Made by a program: the position numbers and the translations under genes. From CAVVSD01 sp963757125 (GTDB taxonomy: Bacteria > Actinomycetota > Thermoleophilia > Solirubrobacterales > Solirubrobacteraceae), in the NCBI GenBank assembly GCA_963757125.1, contig CAVWQP010000009.1, positions 1,550,001 to 1,614,000 of the forward strand: a stretch of 64,000 nt of DNA, given 5' to 3'. The notes beneath the pieces were generated by a model that worked only from the letters and a program-made list of their open reading frames with translations, did not search any database and was not told the origin of the DNA. Positions 16,237 through 26,010 of the stretch are shown piece by piece (within the stretch, counting starts at the first letter, position 1; each line of letters starts with the position of its first letter).

Positions 16237-17295
16237 GTGTCCCATCCCGAACCCCGTCGCGTCCTGACCGGCGACCGCCCGACCGGCCCGTTGCACCTGG
16301 GCCACTACTTCGGCACGCTGCAGAACCGCGTGCGGCTGCAGGACGACGGCGCGGACCTCATGGTCCTCGTCGCCGATCTCCAGACCATCATCGACCGCGA
16401 CAGCCCGGCGTCGCTGCCCGAGGACGTCGACGAGCTCATGGCCGACCATCTCGCGGTCGGCATCGACCCCGACCGGGCGTCGATCTTCGCCCACTCCCAG
16501 GTCGAGGCGCTCAACGGGCTGCTCGTGCCGTTCCTGAGCCTGGTCAGCGTCGCGGAGCTCTCACGCAACCCGACCGTCAAGGACGAGCTCGCCGCCGCGG
16601 GGCTGGCGTCGATGCCCGGCCTCATGTTCACCTACCCCGTCCACCAGGCCGCCGACATCCTGTTCTGCAAGGCCACCCTGGTGCCGGTGGGCCGCGACCA
16701 GCTGCCCCACCTCGAGGTCGCGCGGCTCATCGCCCGCCGCTTCAACCGCCGCTACGGCCCGCTGTTCCCGGAGCCCAGCCCGCTGCTCGGCGACGCGCCG
16801 TCGCTGCTCGGCACGGACGGGCAGAAGATGAGCAAGAGCCGCGGCAACGCCATCGCCATCGGCGCCACCGCCGACGAGACGGCGCGGCTCATCGCGGGCG
16901 CGAGGACCGACGCCGGGCGCGACATCACCTACGACCCGCCGCAGCGACCAGAGGTCTCCAACCTCGTCCTGCTCGCCGCGCTCTGCCTGGAGCGCGCGCC
17001 GGAGGACGTCGCGGCGGAGATCGGGGGCCGCGGCAGCCAGGCGCTCAAGGGCCTGGTCACCGATGCGGTCAACGAGCGGTTCCGCGACATCCGCACGCGG
17101 CGCGCCGAGCTGATCGCCGATCGCGGGCACCTGCGCCGGGTGCTCGGCGAGGGGACGGCGCGGGCGCGGGACATCGCCGACGACACGCTGCGGGAGGTCC
17201 GCGCGCGGATGCACACGGACTACCCCGCGATCGGGTCTACGCGGCCTGCGCCGCCTCGGCCTCGTCGCGCTGCTCCCGCCGCCAGGACAGCGTGA
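16237..17295 (+). CDS. trpS: tryptophanyl-tRNA synthetase
   Basis: This 352-residue class I synthetase charges tRNA-Trp. The HIGH-type motif is GPLHLGHYFG near residue 18. The tryptophan-site and specificity regions are SLVSVAELSRNPTVKDE and MPGLMFTYPVHQAADIL. The second signature is GQKMSKSRGNAI near residue 200. GTG at 16237 is chosen because GAGGAG lies seven nt upstream and the protein then begins shortly before the conserved LTGDRPTG. The C-terminus carries a short proline/arginine-rich tail created by reading 59 bp into the convergent terC gene. Regulation by the upstream Trp leader peptide is likely. Confidence 0.95.
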   Translation: MSHPEPRRVLTGDRPTGPLHLGHYFGTLQNRVRLQDDGADLMVLVADLQTIIDRDSPASLPEDVDELMADHLAVGIDPDRASIFAHSQVEALNGLLVPFLSLVSVAELSRNPTVKDELAAAGLASMPGLMFTYPVHQAADILFCKATLVPVGRDQLPHLEVARLIARRFNRRYGPLFPEPSPLLGDAPSLLGTDGQKMSKSRGNAIAIGATADETARLIAGARTDAGRDITYDPPQRPEVSNLVLLAALCLERAPEDVAAEIGGRGSQALKGLVTDAVNERFRDIRTRRAELIADRGHLRRVLGEGTARARDIADDTLREVRARMHTDYPAIGSTRPAPPRPRRAAPAARTA

Positions 17296-18175
17296 TCGCC
17301 ACGGTCAGGCAGAGCGCGATGACCGCCAGCGACATCACCGTCGGCACGTGCCAGATGTCGGTGATGAGCATCTTCACGCCGACCCAGACGAGGATCGCCG
17401 CCAGCCCGTAGTTGAGGTAGGAGAAGCGCTGGATGAGCCCCGCGAGCAGGAAGTACAGCGACATGAGGCCCAGCAGCGAGAACGCGTTGGCGGCGAAGAC
17501 GACGAACGTGTCGCGGGTGATCGCGAAGATCGCAGGGATCGAGTCGATCGCGAACACGACGTCGAACGTGGCGACCATGACGAGCGCCGCGAACAGCGGC
17601 GTCGCGAGCCGCTTGCCGTCGACGCGGGTGACGATGTTGTCGCCGTCGTAGTCGTTGGAGAGCGGGACCACGCGGCGGACCATCCTGAGGACCGGGTTGC
17701 GCTCGGGATGGATCTCCTCGTTGTCGTGCGTCGCCATCCGGACGCCCGTGAAGACGAGCAGCGCGCCGAACACGTAGATCATCCAGTGGAAGGCGTCGAG
17801 GAGCGCGGCGCCGGCGAAGATGAACCCCGCGCGCAGGACGATCGCGCCGATGATGCCCCAGAACAGGACCTTGCGCTGCGCCGTGTCGGGCACGGCGAAG
17901 AACGTGAACAGCAGCGCGAAGACGAACAGGTTGTCCAGCGACAGGCTGCGCTCGATGAGATAGCCGGTGAGGTACTCGCCGGCGACGGTGCCGTTCTCCC
18001 ACGCCATGAGGACGAACGTGAACGCGACCGCGATCGCGAGCCAGAAGATGCTCCACACGATCGACTGCCGCATGGGCGGGATGCCCTTCGTGCGCCCGGC
18101 GACGAGCAGGTCCACGAGGAGGAGGGCGACGATGGCGGCGCAGAACAGCGCCCAGACGCCGACGGAGACTTCCAT
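17237..18175 (-). CDS. terC: TerC family integral membrane protein (Alx/MntP-like regulation)
   Basis: This 312-residue polytopic membrane protein belongs to the TerC/Alx family, associated with tellurite resistance and, more generally, manganese export or metallation of exported proteins. Eight or nine hydrophobic segments are visible. The conserved acidic membrane motifs are SLSLDNLFVFALLF and FAIDSIPAIFAITRD, with the family's central loop (DGDNIVTRVDGKRLATPL). ATG at 18175 has a GAAAGG ribosome site seven nt upstream. That site lies in a hairpin alternative to a yybP-ykoY-type riboswitch, so expression should rise with Mn2+. It is downstream of gpgS on the same strand and overlaps trpS convergently. 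Confidence 0.92.
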   Translation of the reverse strand: MEVSVGVWALFCAAIVALLLVDLLVAGRTKGIPPMRQSIVWSIFWLAIAVAFTFVLMAWENGTVAGEYLTGYLIERSLSLDNLFVFALLFTFFAVPDTAQRKVLFWGIIGAIVLRAGFIFAGAALLDAFHWMIYVFGALLVFTGVRMATHDNEEIHPERNPVLRMVRRVVPLSNDYDGDNIVTRVDGKRLATPLFAALVMVATFDVVFAIDSIPAIFAITRDTFVVFAANAFSLLGLMSLYFLLAGLIQRFSYLNYGLAAILVWVGVKMLITDIWHVPTVMSLAVIALCLTVAITLSWRREQRDEAEAAQAA

Positions 18176-18182
18176 GGAAGAG

Positions 18183-18211
18183 CCTTTCGATCGTTCTAGG
18201 ACGGTCGAAGG
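18183..18211 (-). promoter_or_regulatory. riboswitch expression platform: terC RBS-sequestering hairpin
   Basis: In the transcript CCTTCGA (complement of 18205-18211) can pair with TCGAAAGG (complement of 18183-18190), which contains the terC Shine-Dalgarno GAAAGG. CCTTCGA is also the 3' edge of the aptamer. Ligand binding would therefore free the ribosome site, an ON switch at translation. Confidence 0.6.
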
Positions 18212-18305
18212 TCTCTCCCACCGCGACAGCGGTCGCGGCGGACGTACCGGGCCCGGAGGCCGTATTGACGGCACGCCACTTGGCGGGATACTGCCCTTCC
18301 CGGTC
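18200..18305 (-). ncRNA. yybP-ykoY (manganese) riboswitch aptamer
   Basis: The leader of terC contains the conserved 5' block GGGAAGGGCAGTATCCCGCC (complement of 18282-18301). The internal GGCGTGCCGTCAATACGGCC follows, and the closing block is GGGAGAGACCTTCGACC. In known actinobacterial members of the yybP-ykoY class these blocks form the two helical legs of the Mn2+ site. TerC genes are among the commonest targets of this class. The aptamer begins right at the gpgS stop codon, so terC needs a promoter inside gpgS or read-through from it. I identified it by motif, not by a covariance model. Confidence 0.75.
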
Positions 18306-19692
18306 AGCGTACCAAGGGAGGGCGCTCCTGGACGTCGATGCGGCGGACGCCGGGGTCGGCGAACGGGAGCAGCAGCTCGGCCACCTCGGAGGGGTCGCGG
18401 TCGAGCTCGCCGATGCGCCGCTCCGCCGCCACGAGCACCGCGAGCGCCATGGCCGACAGCGCGCCCAGCGACTGGTGGCGGTTCTGCCGCTCGCCCAGGT
18501 CGGCCTGGGCCATGGCGTCGATGCCGACGCGCTCGTGGGCGTCGAGGAGCATCGCGATCTCGACGCCGTACCCGACCGGGAACGGCAGGCGCTCCAACAG
18601 CGACCGGCGCGCGGCGATCTCGCCCGCCAGGGGCTGGACGAAGCCGGCCAGCTCCGGGCGGTGCAGGTTCAGCAGGGGCCGCGCGAGGAGCTCGGTGACG
18701 CGCCCGCCGCCGGACGGCAGGACCGTCTCGCCGACGCGGAACGGCCGCCGGAAGCTGCCCTTGACGAGCGCGATCGTCTCGTCGGCGAACATCGGCGCGA
18801 CGAGGCTCGTGACGAAGCCGGGGGAGAAGACCTCGCTGTCGGCGTCGACGTAGACGACGATCTCGCCCGACGTCGCGGCGAGCCCGCGCCACATCGCGTC
18901 GCCCTTGCCGCGCGCGGGGCCGAGGTCGACGCGCAGCGCGTCCTCCTGGGCGACGTCGGCGCCGCGGTCGCGCGCGATGCGCGCCGTGCCGTCCGCGGAC
19001 GCGGCGTCGACCACGAGCACCTCGTCCACGAGACCCGCCTCGCGCAGCCGGACGAGCTCGTCGACGACGCCCGCGATCGTCCCCGCGACCTCCTTGGCGG
19101 GCACGATGACGCTGACCGTCGCCGTACGACCGCGGGCGAGCTCCTCCGCGGGGATGCGGCACGCCGGGTACGAGCGGCGGGCGAGCCAGCCGTCGACGCG
19201 CGTCGCGCCGTGCGTGCGCCGTGTGCGGACGAGGATGCTCCCGCGGCCCAGCGACGCCTCGAGGAGCTCCGTCTCCCGGCCGAGGCCGGTCGAGCCGGCC
19301 GTCGCGACCGGCCTTCTGCCCGCCAGCCACGTGCGCGAGACGGGCTCGGAGGGGTGCGTGACGAGGATCCTGCCGTGCTCCCGGCCGATCGCCAGCAGCC
19401 GGTGGCCGGCGAGTTCCATGCCCGTGCGCTCCGCGGCGCCGGGGCCGTCGTCGCCGGTGGAGAGGAGCGTCAGGCGCAGCTCGGGGTGCTCGTCCCCCGC
19501 GGCGACGGCCTCGGCGCGCAGCGCGTCGCGGCACCCGGCGAGCACGACGATGACCTCGTAGGTCTCGTGCGGCACGCCCTCCTGCTCCGCCAGCGCGCGC
19601 AGGGCCGGACCGAGGGCCGCGTCGTCGTCGTGGACGGGGAGGACGACGCAGGCCTCGAGCAGATCGCCGGGCGGTGCTAGCGGGTCGGCCAG
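18304..19692 (-). CDS. gpgS: glucosyl-3-phosphoglycerate synthase with extra N-terminal glycosyltransferase-like domain
   Basis: Residues of about 200-440 match GpgS, the GT81 enzyme joining NDP-glucose to 3-phosphoglycerate in glucosylglycerate (compatible solute) and methylglucose polysaccharide synthesis. Motifs are VSVIVPAKEVAGTIAGVV, EVLVVDAASADGTARIA, GPARGKGDAMW, the DxD-like IVVYVDADSEVF, ETVLPSGGGRVTELLARPLL, FPVGYGVEIAMLLD and DLGERQNRHQSL. The first 130 or so residues form a second GT-A-like half (ACVVLPVHDDDAALGPALRAL, YEVIVVLAGC) without a clear DxD, which ordinary GpgS lacks. No ATG or GTG start fits; a CTG at 19692, eight nt after the STAS stop, is the best candidate. It is probably co-transcribed with the STAS gene. 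The phosphatase partner gpgP is not nearby. Confidence 0.85.
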   Translation of the reverse strand: MADPLAPPGDLLEACVVLPVHDDDAALGPALRALAEQEGVPHETYEVIVVLAGCRDALRAEAVAAGDEHPELRLTLLSTGDDGPGAAERTGMELAGHRLLAIGREHGRILVTHPSEPVSRTWLAGRRPVATAGSTGLGRETELLEASLGRGSILVRTRRTHGATRVDGWLARRSYPACRIPAEELARGRTATVSVIVPAKEVAGTIAGVVDELVRLREAGLVDEVLVVDAASADGTARIARDRGADVAQEDALRVDLGPARGKGDAMWRGLAATSGEIVVYVDADSEVFSPGFVTSLVAPMFADETIALVKGSFRRPFRVGETVLPSGGGRVTELLARPLLNLHRPELAGFVQPLAGEIAARRSLLERLPFPVGYGVEIAMLLDAHERVGIDAMAQADLGERQNRHQSLGALSAMALAVLVAAERRIGELDRDPSEVAELLLPFADPGVRRIDVQERPPLVR

Positions 19693-19699
19693 AGTGCTC

Positions 19700-20068
19700 T
19701 CAGCGTAGGATCCGGGGTGGCTCGGTCGCGAGCTGGAAGACCCGGTCCATCCGTCCCAGCTCGAGCACGTCGCGGACGGGGCCGCGTTCGACGACGAGGC
19801 GCAGCTTCGCGCCCTCGGCATCGGCACGGCGCCGTGCGGACGTCAGGGCGGCGAGGCCGGTCGAGTCGATCGACTCGAGGTCTCGCAGGTCGACCCACAG
19901 CTCGTGAGCCCGCGCCTCGAGCAGCCTGTCGATGGCATCACCGAGCTGGGGTGCTGCGGTGAAGTCGAGGTTGCCCGACATGCCGACGAGCGCGCGGATG
20001 CCCTCCCGCCGCTCCTCGATCGCGAACTCCGCCTCCGCTTCCTGGATTTCTGCAGGATGCTGGGACAT
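19700..20068 (-). CDS. STAS domain anti-sigma factor antagonist
   Basis: This 122-residue protein has a STAS fold, with GIRALVGMSGNLDFTAAPQLGDAID and the phosphoacceptor motif DLESIDSTGLAALTSARR. The conserved serine sits in IDSTG, as in SpoIIAA/RsbV. It would bind an anti-sigma kinase when unphosphorylated and thereby release a sigma factor. No kinase or sigma partner is adjacent. GGAGGT precedes the ATG at 20068. The gene is followed after eight nt by gpgS, suggesting stress-linked co-expression with compatible-solute synthesis. Confidence 0.88.
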   Translation of the reverse strand: MSQHPAEIQEAEAEFAIEERREGIRALVGMSGNLDFTAAPQLGDAIDRLLEARAHELWVDLRDLESIDSTGLAALTSARRRADAEGAKLRLVVERGPVRDVLELGRMDRVFQLATEPPRILR

Positions 20069-20166
20069 TCGACCTCCATTGAAGCGCACTTTCGCGCAGA
20101 TCGTGCATGCGGTCCCGAAACCGCCCGCCGTTGCACAAGGCGCCCGGTTCCGGGAGATCGGCGCGT

Positions 20167-21390
20167 CTACGCGCCAGAAGGCGCGAACGCGGACAGCCCG
20201 GTGATCTCGCGGCCCACGATGAGCGACTGGACGGAGTCGGTGCCCTCGTACGTGTAGGTCGCCTCGACGTCGGCGAGGTGCCGCGCCACGTGGTACTCGA
20301 GCAGGATGCCGTTCCCGCCGAGGACGTCGCGCGCGAGGGCGCACACGCGCCGCGCGGCCGCCGCCGTCTGCAGCTTCGCCAGCGACGCGTGCGCGAGCGT
20401 GACCCGCCCGAGCGCGTCGAGGTGGGCCAGCCGCAGGCACAGCAGCTGCATGCTCGTGATGTCCGCGAGCATGTGCGAGAGCTTGTCCTGGACGAGCTGG
20501 AAGGCGGCGATCGGGCGGCCGAACTGGCGCCGCTCGCCGGCGTAGGCGACCGCGGCCTCGTAGGCGGCCAGCGCGTGGCCGAGCGCCTCCCAGGCGACCC
20601 CCTGGCGGCTGTGCGTCAGCACGCGTCCGGTGTCCGCGAACGTGCGTGCCTGGGCCAGGCGGTTGTCGGCCGGGATGCGGACGTCGCGCAGCGTGATCTC
20701 CGCCTGCCAGACCGCGCGGTTGGAGGCCTTCCCGGTGATGACCTCGGCGTCGAAGCCGTCGGCGTCCTCGGTCTCGACGACGAAGCCGCCGACGTGGCCG
20801 TCGTCGTCGCGCGCCCACACGACCACGACGTCGGCGACCGAGCCGTTGCCGATCCACCGCTTGGCCCCGTCCAGCACCCAATGGTCGCCGTCGCGGTGCG
20901 CCCGGGTGCCGAGACCGACGACGTCGGAGCCGTGGTCGGGCTCCGTCAGGGCGAAGGCGCCAAGGCGGTCCATGCGGGCCATCGACGGGAGCCAGCGCTC
21001 CTTCTGCTCCTCGGAGCCGAGCATGCCGATCGACAGCATCGCCAGGCCCGAGTGGACGCCGTGGTACGTGGCCACGCTGCCGTCGCCGCGCGCGAGCTCG
21101 GAGAGGACGAGATGCGAGCCGAGCACGCTCATGCCCGGGCACTCGTAGCCCTGGATCGAGCCGCCGGCGACGCCGAGGTCGCGGAGCCCGTCGCGGATGG
21201 ACGCGGGGAGCACCGCGTCCTCCCAGGCCTGGGCGGCCGCCGGCACGACGACGTCGTCGCAGAACGCGCGTACGCGATCGCGCAGCTCGCGTTCCTCCGC
21301 GGGGATCAGATCGTCGACGCCGTAGAAGTCCGTGCCGCGGGAGCGGCCGATGAGCTCGGGGTCCGGCAGCGCCTGCGCCTCGGTGGTCAA
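20167..21390 (-). CDS. acyl-CoA dehydrogenase, glutaryl-CoA dehydrogenase-like
   Basis: This 407-residue FAD enzyme has the acyl-CoA dehydrogenase layout: an N-terminal helical domain, a central beta domain (AFALTEPDHGSDVVGL, WIGNGSVADVVVVW) and a C-terminal helical domain. It ends TYEGTDSVQSLIVGREITG, the position of the catalytic glutamate in glutaryl-CoA dehydrogenases (YEGT...GRxITG). It probably oxidises glutaryl-CoA or a related short acyl-CoA. The start is TTG at 21390 with GAGGAGGGA upstream. A GGCGCGT/ACGCGCC inverted repeat at 20160-20175 overlaps the stop and may terminate transcription. No other lysine-degradation gene is adjacent. Confidence 0.88.
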   Translation of the reverse strand: MTTEAQALPDPELIGRSRGTDFYGVDDLIPAEERELRDRVRAFCDDVVVPAAAQAWEDAVLPASIRDGLRDLGVAGGSIQGYECPGMSVLGSHLVLSELARGDGSVATYHGVHSGLAMLSIGMLGSEEQKERWLPSMARMDRLGAFALTEPDHGSDVVGLGTRAHRDGDHWVLDGAKRWIGNGSVADVVVVWARDDDGHVGGFVVETEDADGFDAEVITGKASNRAVWQAEITLRDVRIPADNRLAQARTFADTGRVLTHSRQGVAWEALGHALAAYEAAVAYAGERRQFGRPIAAFQLVQDKLSHMLADITSMQLLCLRLAHLDALGRVTLAHASLAKLQTAAAARRVCALARDVLGGNGILLEYHVARHLADVEATYTYEGTDSVQSLIVGREITGLSAFAPSGA

Positions 21391-21438
21391 CCCAGGTCCC
21401 TCCTCGTCGTGGTCGGGGCGGATCCTGCCCGTCGAGCG

Positions 21439-21444
21439 TAGGAT
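21439..21444 (+). promoter_or_regulatory. probable -10 element, leaderless
   Basis: TAGGAT lies 8 nt before the ATG at 21453, with no ribosome binding site between them. Confidence 0.4.
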
Positions 21445-21452
21445 CCCCCGGC

Positions 21453-21719
21453 ATGCGTGAGGCCAGTCCTCGTTCCGTGGCGATCGCGCTGGTGGAGTCC
21501 GAGCTCGACCGGCTGCGCGGGCTGGGCCCCGATGCCGTGCGAGCGCTCCTGCCGGACTCGCCGGTCGAGCGCGAGACGGAGGGGATCGTGCTCGCGACCC
21601 GCATCCAGGCCGAGGACGACCGCATCCTGGTGCTCGTCGATGCGCGCAGCGGCCGCCGGATGCTGGCGACCGGGGGCTTCGCGATGCACGCCGACGGCAG
21701 CACCCACACCCCGCACTGA
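21453..21719 (+). CDS. hypothetical protein (88 aa)
   Basis: This small soluble protein has an N-terminal helix (SVAIALVESELDRLRGLGPDAVRALL) and a C-terminal beta-hairpin region (ERETEGIVLATRIQAEDDRILVLVDARSGRRML). I recognise no family. It is transcribed in the typA direction, 22 nt before the typA start, but typA appears to have its own -10 element. The coding pattern and regular secondary structure support it as real. Confidence 0.6.
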   Translation: MREASPRSVAIALVESELDRLRGLGPDAVRALLPDSPVERETEGIVLATRIQAEDDRILVLVDARSGRRMLATGGFAMHADGSTHTPH

Positions 21720-21728
21720 GAGCGCTCC

Positions 21729-21734
21729 TACAGT
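21729..21734 (+). promoter_or_regulatory. probable -10 element for typA, leaderless
   Basis: TACAGT lies 7 nt before the typA GTG at 21742. No Shine-Dalgarno sequence is present. Confidence 0.45.
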
Positions 21735-21741
21735 GGATGGC

Positions 21742-23586
<1,845 letters not shown>

Positions 23587-23596
23587 GGGCCGCGCA

Positions 23597-24445
23597 GTGC
23601 ACCTCGGGCTGCACGCGCTGGGGATCGGCACGGGCGCGCGCCGCGCGGTGATCGACGCCGTCGCGGCGGCCGCGGAGGAGGCGGGGTTCGCGACGTTGTG
23701 GTCCGGCGAGCACGTCGTGATGGTCGACGACCCGGCGTCGCGCTACCCGTACGCCGACGACGGGCGCATCGCGGTCCCTGCGGAGGCCGACTGGCTCGAT
23801 CCCCTCATCGGCCTGAGCTTCGCCGCCGCCGCGACCCGCACGATCGCCCTGGCGACGGGCGTGCTGCTCCTGCCCGAGCACAACCCGGTGCTGGTCGCGA
23901 AGCAGGCCGCGTCGCTCGACGTCCTCTGCGGCGGGCGGCTCACGCTCGGCGTGGGCGTCGGCTGGTCGCGCGAGGAGTTCGAGGCGCTCGGCGTGCCCTT
24001 CGCCCGCCGGGGCGCGCGGACGGCCGAGTACGTGGCCGCGATGCGCGCGCTGTGGCGTGACGACGTCGCGTCGTTCGACGGCGAGTTCGTCGCCTTCGAC
24101 GCCATCCGCGTGAACCCCAGGCCGGTCCGCGACCGCCGTATCCCGGTGGTCGTCGGCGGCAACAGCGACGCGGCGCTGCAGCGCGCGGCGGCGTGGGGGG
24201 ACGGGTGGTACGGGTTCAACGTCGAGGGCATCGACGCCGTGCGCGACCGGGTCGGGCTGCTCCACGAGCTGTGCCGCGAGGCGGGCCGCGATCCGTCGGC
24301 GCTGCGGGTGGCGGTGGCGTTGTCGCAGCCCGCCGACCGCGAGGAGCTGGCCGCGGCGGGCGTCGACGAGCTCGTGCTCGTCGAGGGACCGCCCGAGGAT
24401 CCGGCCGACGCGGCGGCCTGGGCCGCGGGGCTCGCCTTGCGCTAG
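23597..24445 (+). CDS. LLM class (F420-type) oxidoreductase
   Basis: This 282-residue TIM-barrel luciferase-like protein contains FATLWSGEHVVM, IALATGVLLLPEHNPVLVAKQAASLD, RLTLGVGVGWSREEFEALGVPF and RIPVVVGGNSDAALQRAAAWGDGWYGF. These are typical of the Rv-type F420-dependent TIGR03619 subgroup. The cofactor could be F420 or FMN. The substrate is unknown. It begins 11 nt after typA with GTG. It ends on a CTAG tetranucleotide that also holds the stop of the convergent gene. Confidence 0.85.
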   Translation: MHLGLHALGIGTGARRAVIDAVAAAAEEAGFATLWSGEHVVMVDDPASRYPYADDGRIAVPAEADWLDPLIGLSFAAAATRTIALATGVLLLPEHNPVLVAKQAASLDVLCGGRLTLGVGVGWSREEFEALGVPFARRGARTAEYVAAMRALWRDDVASFDGEFVAFDAIRVNPRPVRDRRIPVVVGGNSDAALQRAAAWGDGWYGFNVEGIDAVRDRVGLLHELCREAGRDPSALRVAVALSQPADREELAAAGVDELVLVEGPPEDPADAAAWAAGLALR

Positions 24446-24771
24446 GCCTCGCTCGGGAACCAGCAGCGGGCGCCGTCGCGGTCGCGGACGGCGATGCTGC
24501 CGTCCTCCTGCGACCAGAAGGCCTCGTCGTCGTCGGTCTCGATCGCCACGCCGGCCGCGGGGTCGTCGACGATCCGGATGCGGCCGCGGTGGACGAGGTC
24601 GTCGAAGTCGCCGTGGGTCATCCGGGTCGCGTCGAGGACGTGGTCGGCGACGTAGAAGCCGTACTCGGTGCGCAGCCGGCCGCGCACCTGCTTCGCGTCG
24701 CCGCCGTGCAGCTCGTCGATGAGCCCCTTGATCTCGGCCGCCTCGTGGTGCTCGAACCAGTTGCGCCTCAC
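24442..24771 (-). CDS. hypothetical protein (109 aa)
   Basis: This soluble acidic protein begins VRRNWFEHHEAAEIKGLIDELHGG and contains VRGRLRTEYGFYVADHVLDATRMTHGDFDDLV. It ends in a beta-rich RIRIVDDPAAG...DRDGARCWFPSEA segment. I do not recognise the family. Its GTG overlaps the stop of the FMN-binding protein upstream (GTGA), so they form a two-gene operon. Its stop shares CTAG with the convergent LLM gene. Confidence 0.65.
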   Translation of the reverse strand: MRRNWFEHHEAAEIKGLIDELHGGDAKQVRGRLRTEYGFYVADHVLDATRMTHGDFDDLVHRGRIRIVDDPAAGVAIETDDDEAFWSQEDGSIAVRDRDGARCWFPSEA

Positions 24772-25286
24772 CACGGGAGGCTCGTGCTCGTCCAGTGCGT
24801 GAGGCCCTTGAGATCGGCGGCCTTGTGCACGTGCCGCGGCGGCGTCTGGAACGTCGCGTAGGGCCGCAGCTTCAGCACGACGCGGTGCTCGCGGCGGCAC
24901 ATCGCCTCGACGTCGGGGCGCGCGGAGTCCGGCATCGGCTCGCCGGCCATGATCTGGGAGACGGCCATCATCTGGTCGACCGCGGCGTCGATGTCGTCGT
25001 CGACCTCGGCGTCGCAGTAGACCTGCAGGTAGCTCATGGGCCACTGCTCGTCGAGCACGCACAGCGTCACCTTGCCGTCGCGGCGCACCGACTTCGTCTT
25101 GGACCGGTCCCGCATGCTCGAGACGCGCAGGTCGTCGTCGCCGCCGACGACGTAGTAGACGATCGACATCGACGGCCCGTGGCCCTGGCGCGGATACCCG
25201 AACACGGCGGTGCGGTGGTCCCGGACGAACTCGCGCCGCTGGGCGCGCAGAGCGTCGGTGTCCTCGGTGATCGACGGGTCGCTCAT
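24768..25286 (-). CDS. pyridoxamine 5'-phosphate oxidase family FMN/F420-binding protein
   Basis: This 172-residue split-barrel protein has RREFVRDHRTAVFGYPRQGHGPSMSIVYYVV, DDLRVSSMRDRSKTKSVRRDGKVTLCVLDE and SYLQVYCDAEV. This is the standard PNPOx-like fold of actinobacterial F420/FMN-dependent reductases and heme-degrading relatives. The ligand and substrate are unknown. ATG at 25286 is preferred over the ATG four codons upstream. It is the first gene of a pair with the downstream hypothetical gene. Confidence 0.8.
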   Translation of the reverse strand: MSDPSITEDTDALRAQRREFVRDHRTAVFGYPRQGHGPSMSIVYYVVGGDDDLRVSSMRDRSKTKSVRRDGKVTLCVLDEQWPMSYLQVYCDAEVDDDIDAAVDQMMAVSQIMAGEPMPDSARPDVEAMCRREHRVVLKLRPYATFQTPPRHVHKAADLKGLTHWTSTSLPW

Positions 25287-25299
25287 GCAGCGCATCCTG

Positions 25300-26010
25300 C
25301 TACACGGTCAGCGTCACCGCCTCACCGATGGGCAGCCAGCGGACGCTGTCGCGCACCGGGGTGGGGCGTCGGCGAGCGCGCGTCGACGGCGTCGCGGCCT
25401 CGCCTCCAGCCCTGTGGCGGATGAGCGCTCCGTGGCGTGACAGCCGGGCCCGGTCACCGGGAAGCGCACGCCGCCGAGGTGCACGATCGCCGTGTCCACG
25501 GTCAGGCGGCTCGCGACCTCGCGCACGCCGTCGTAGAGGACCGTGTCGCCCGAGATCCACAGCACGCCGTGCTCCTGGCCCTCCCAGCGCAGCGCGAAGC
25601 CGATCACATCGCCGACGATCGGGCGGCTGAGCGGAGGGCCGTGCCGGCACGGCGTCGCGGTGACCTCGATCGAGGTCCTCCCAGGCGCTCCGAGCCACGT
25701 GCCCTGCCAGAAGCCCAGTCCGCGCACGTCGCCGTGCAGCCGTGCCGCCCCGGAGACCGTCGTCACGATCGTGCCCGCACCCGGCAGCAGCGCCCGCCCG
25801 GCGGGGTCGAGGTTGTCGTCGGGGTGCTCGTGCGTGAGCAGCACGGCGTCGATCGGGCCGATCTCGTCCGCCGCGATCGCCGGGCCGGCGAGCTTCACGG
25901 ACCCGGTCCCCCAGCCGAAGCGATAGCTGCGGCCGGGAGGAATCGAACGTCGGGTCGGTCGAGCAGCCGCCACCCACCCACCTCGATGAGCGCGGTCGGC
26001 CCGCCGTCGT
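25300..26010 (-). pseudogene. MBL-fold hydrolase (UlaG-like), decayed and 5'-truncated
   Basis: Homology to a metallo-beta-lactamase-fold hydrolase is spread over three frames. TALIEVGGWRLL lies in one and TDPTFD in the second. The third carries PPGRSYRFGWGTGSVKLAG...AVLLTHEHPDDNLDPAG...GVLWISGDTVLYDGVREVA. The C-terminal VRDSVRWLPIGEAV is again displaced. Extra bases occur near 25960 and 25940, with further disruption near 25360-25440, where the expected VPVHxxGW-type histidine region is missing. The natural N-terminus (MxxxYxGHAT-like) is absent and replaced in frame by LuxR/MalT-type sequence. The metal motif THEHPDD is aberrant (HxHxDH expected). It is probably non-functional. Confidence 0.75.
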
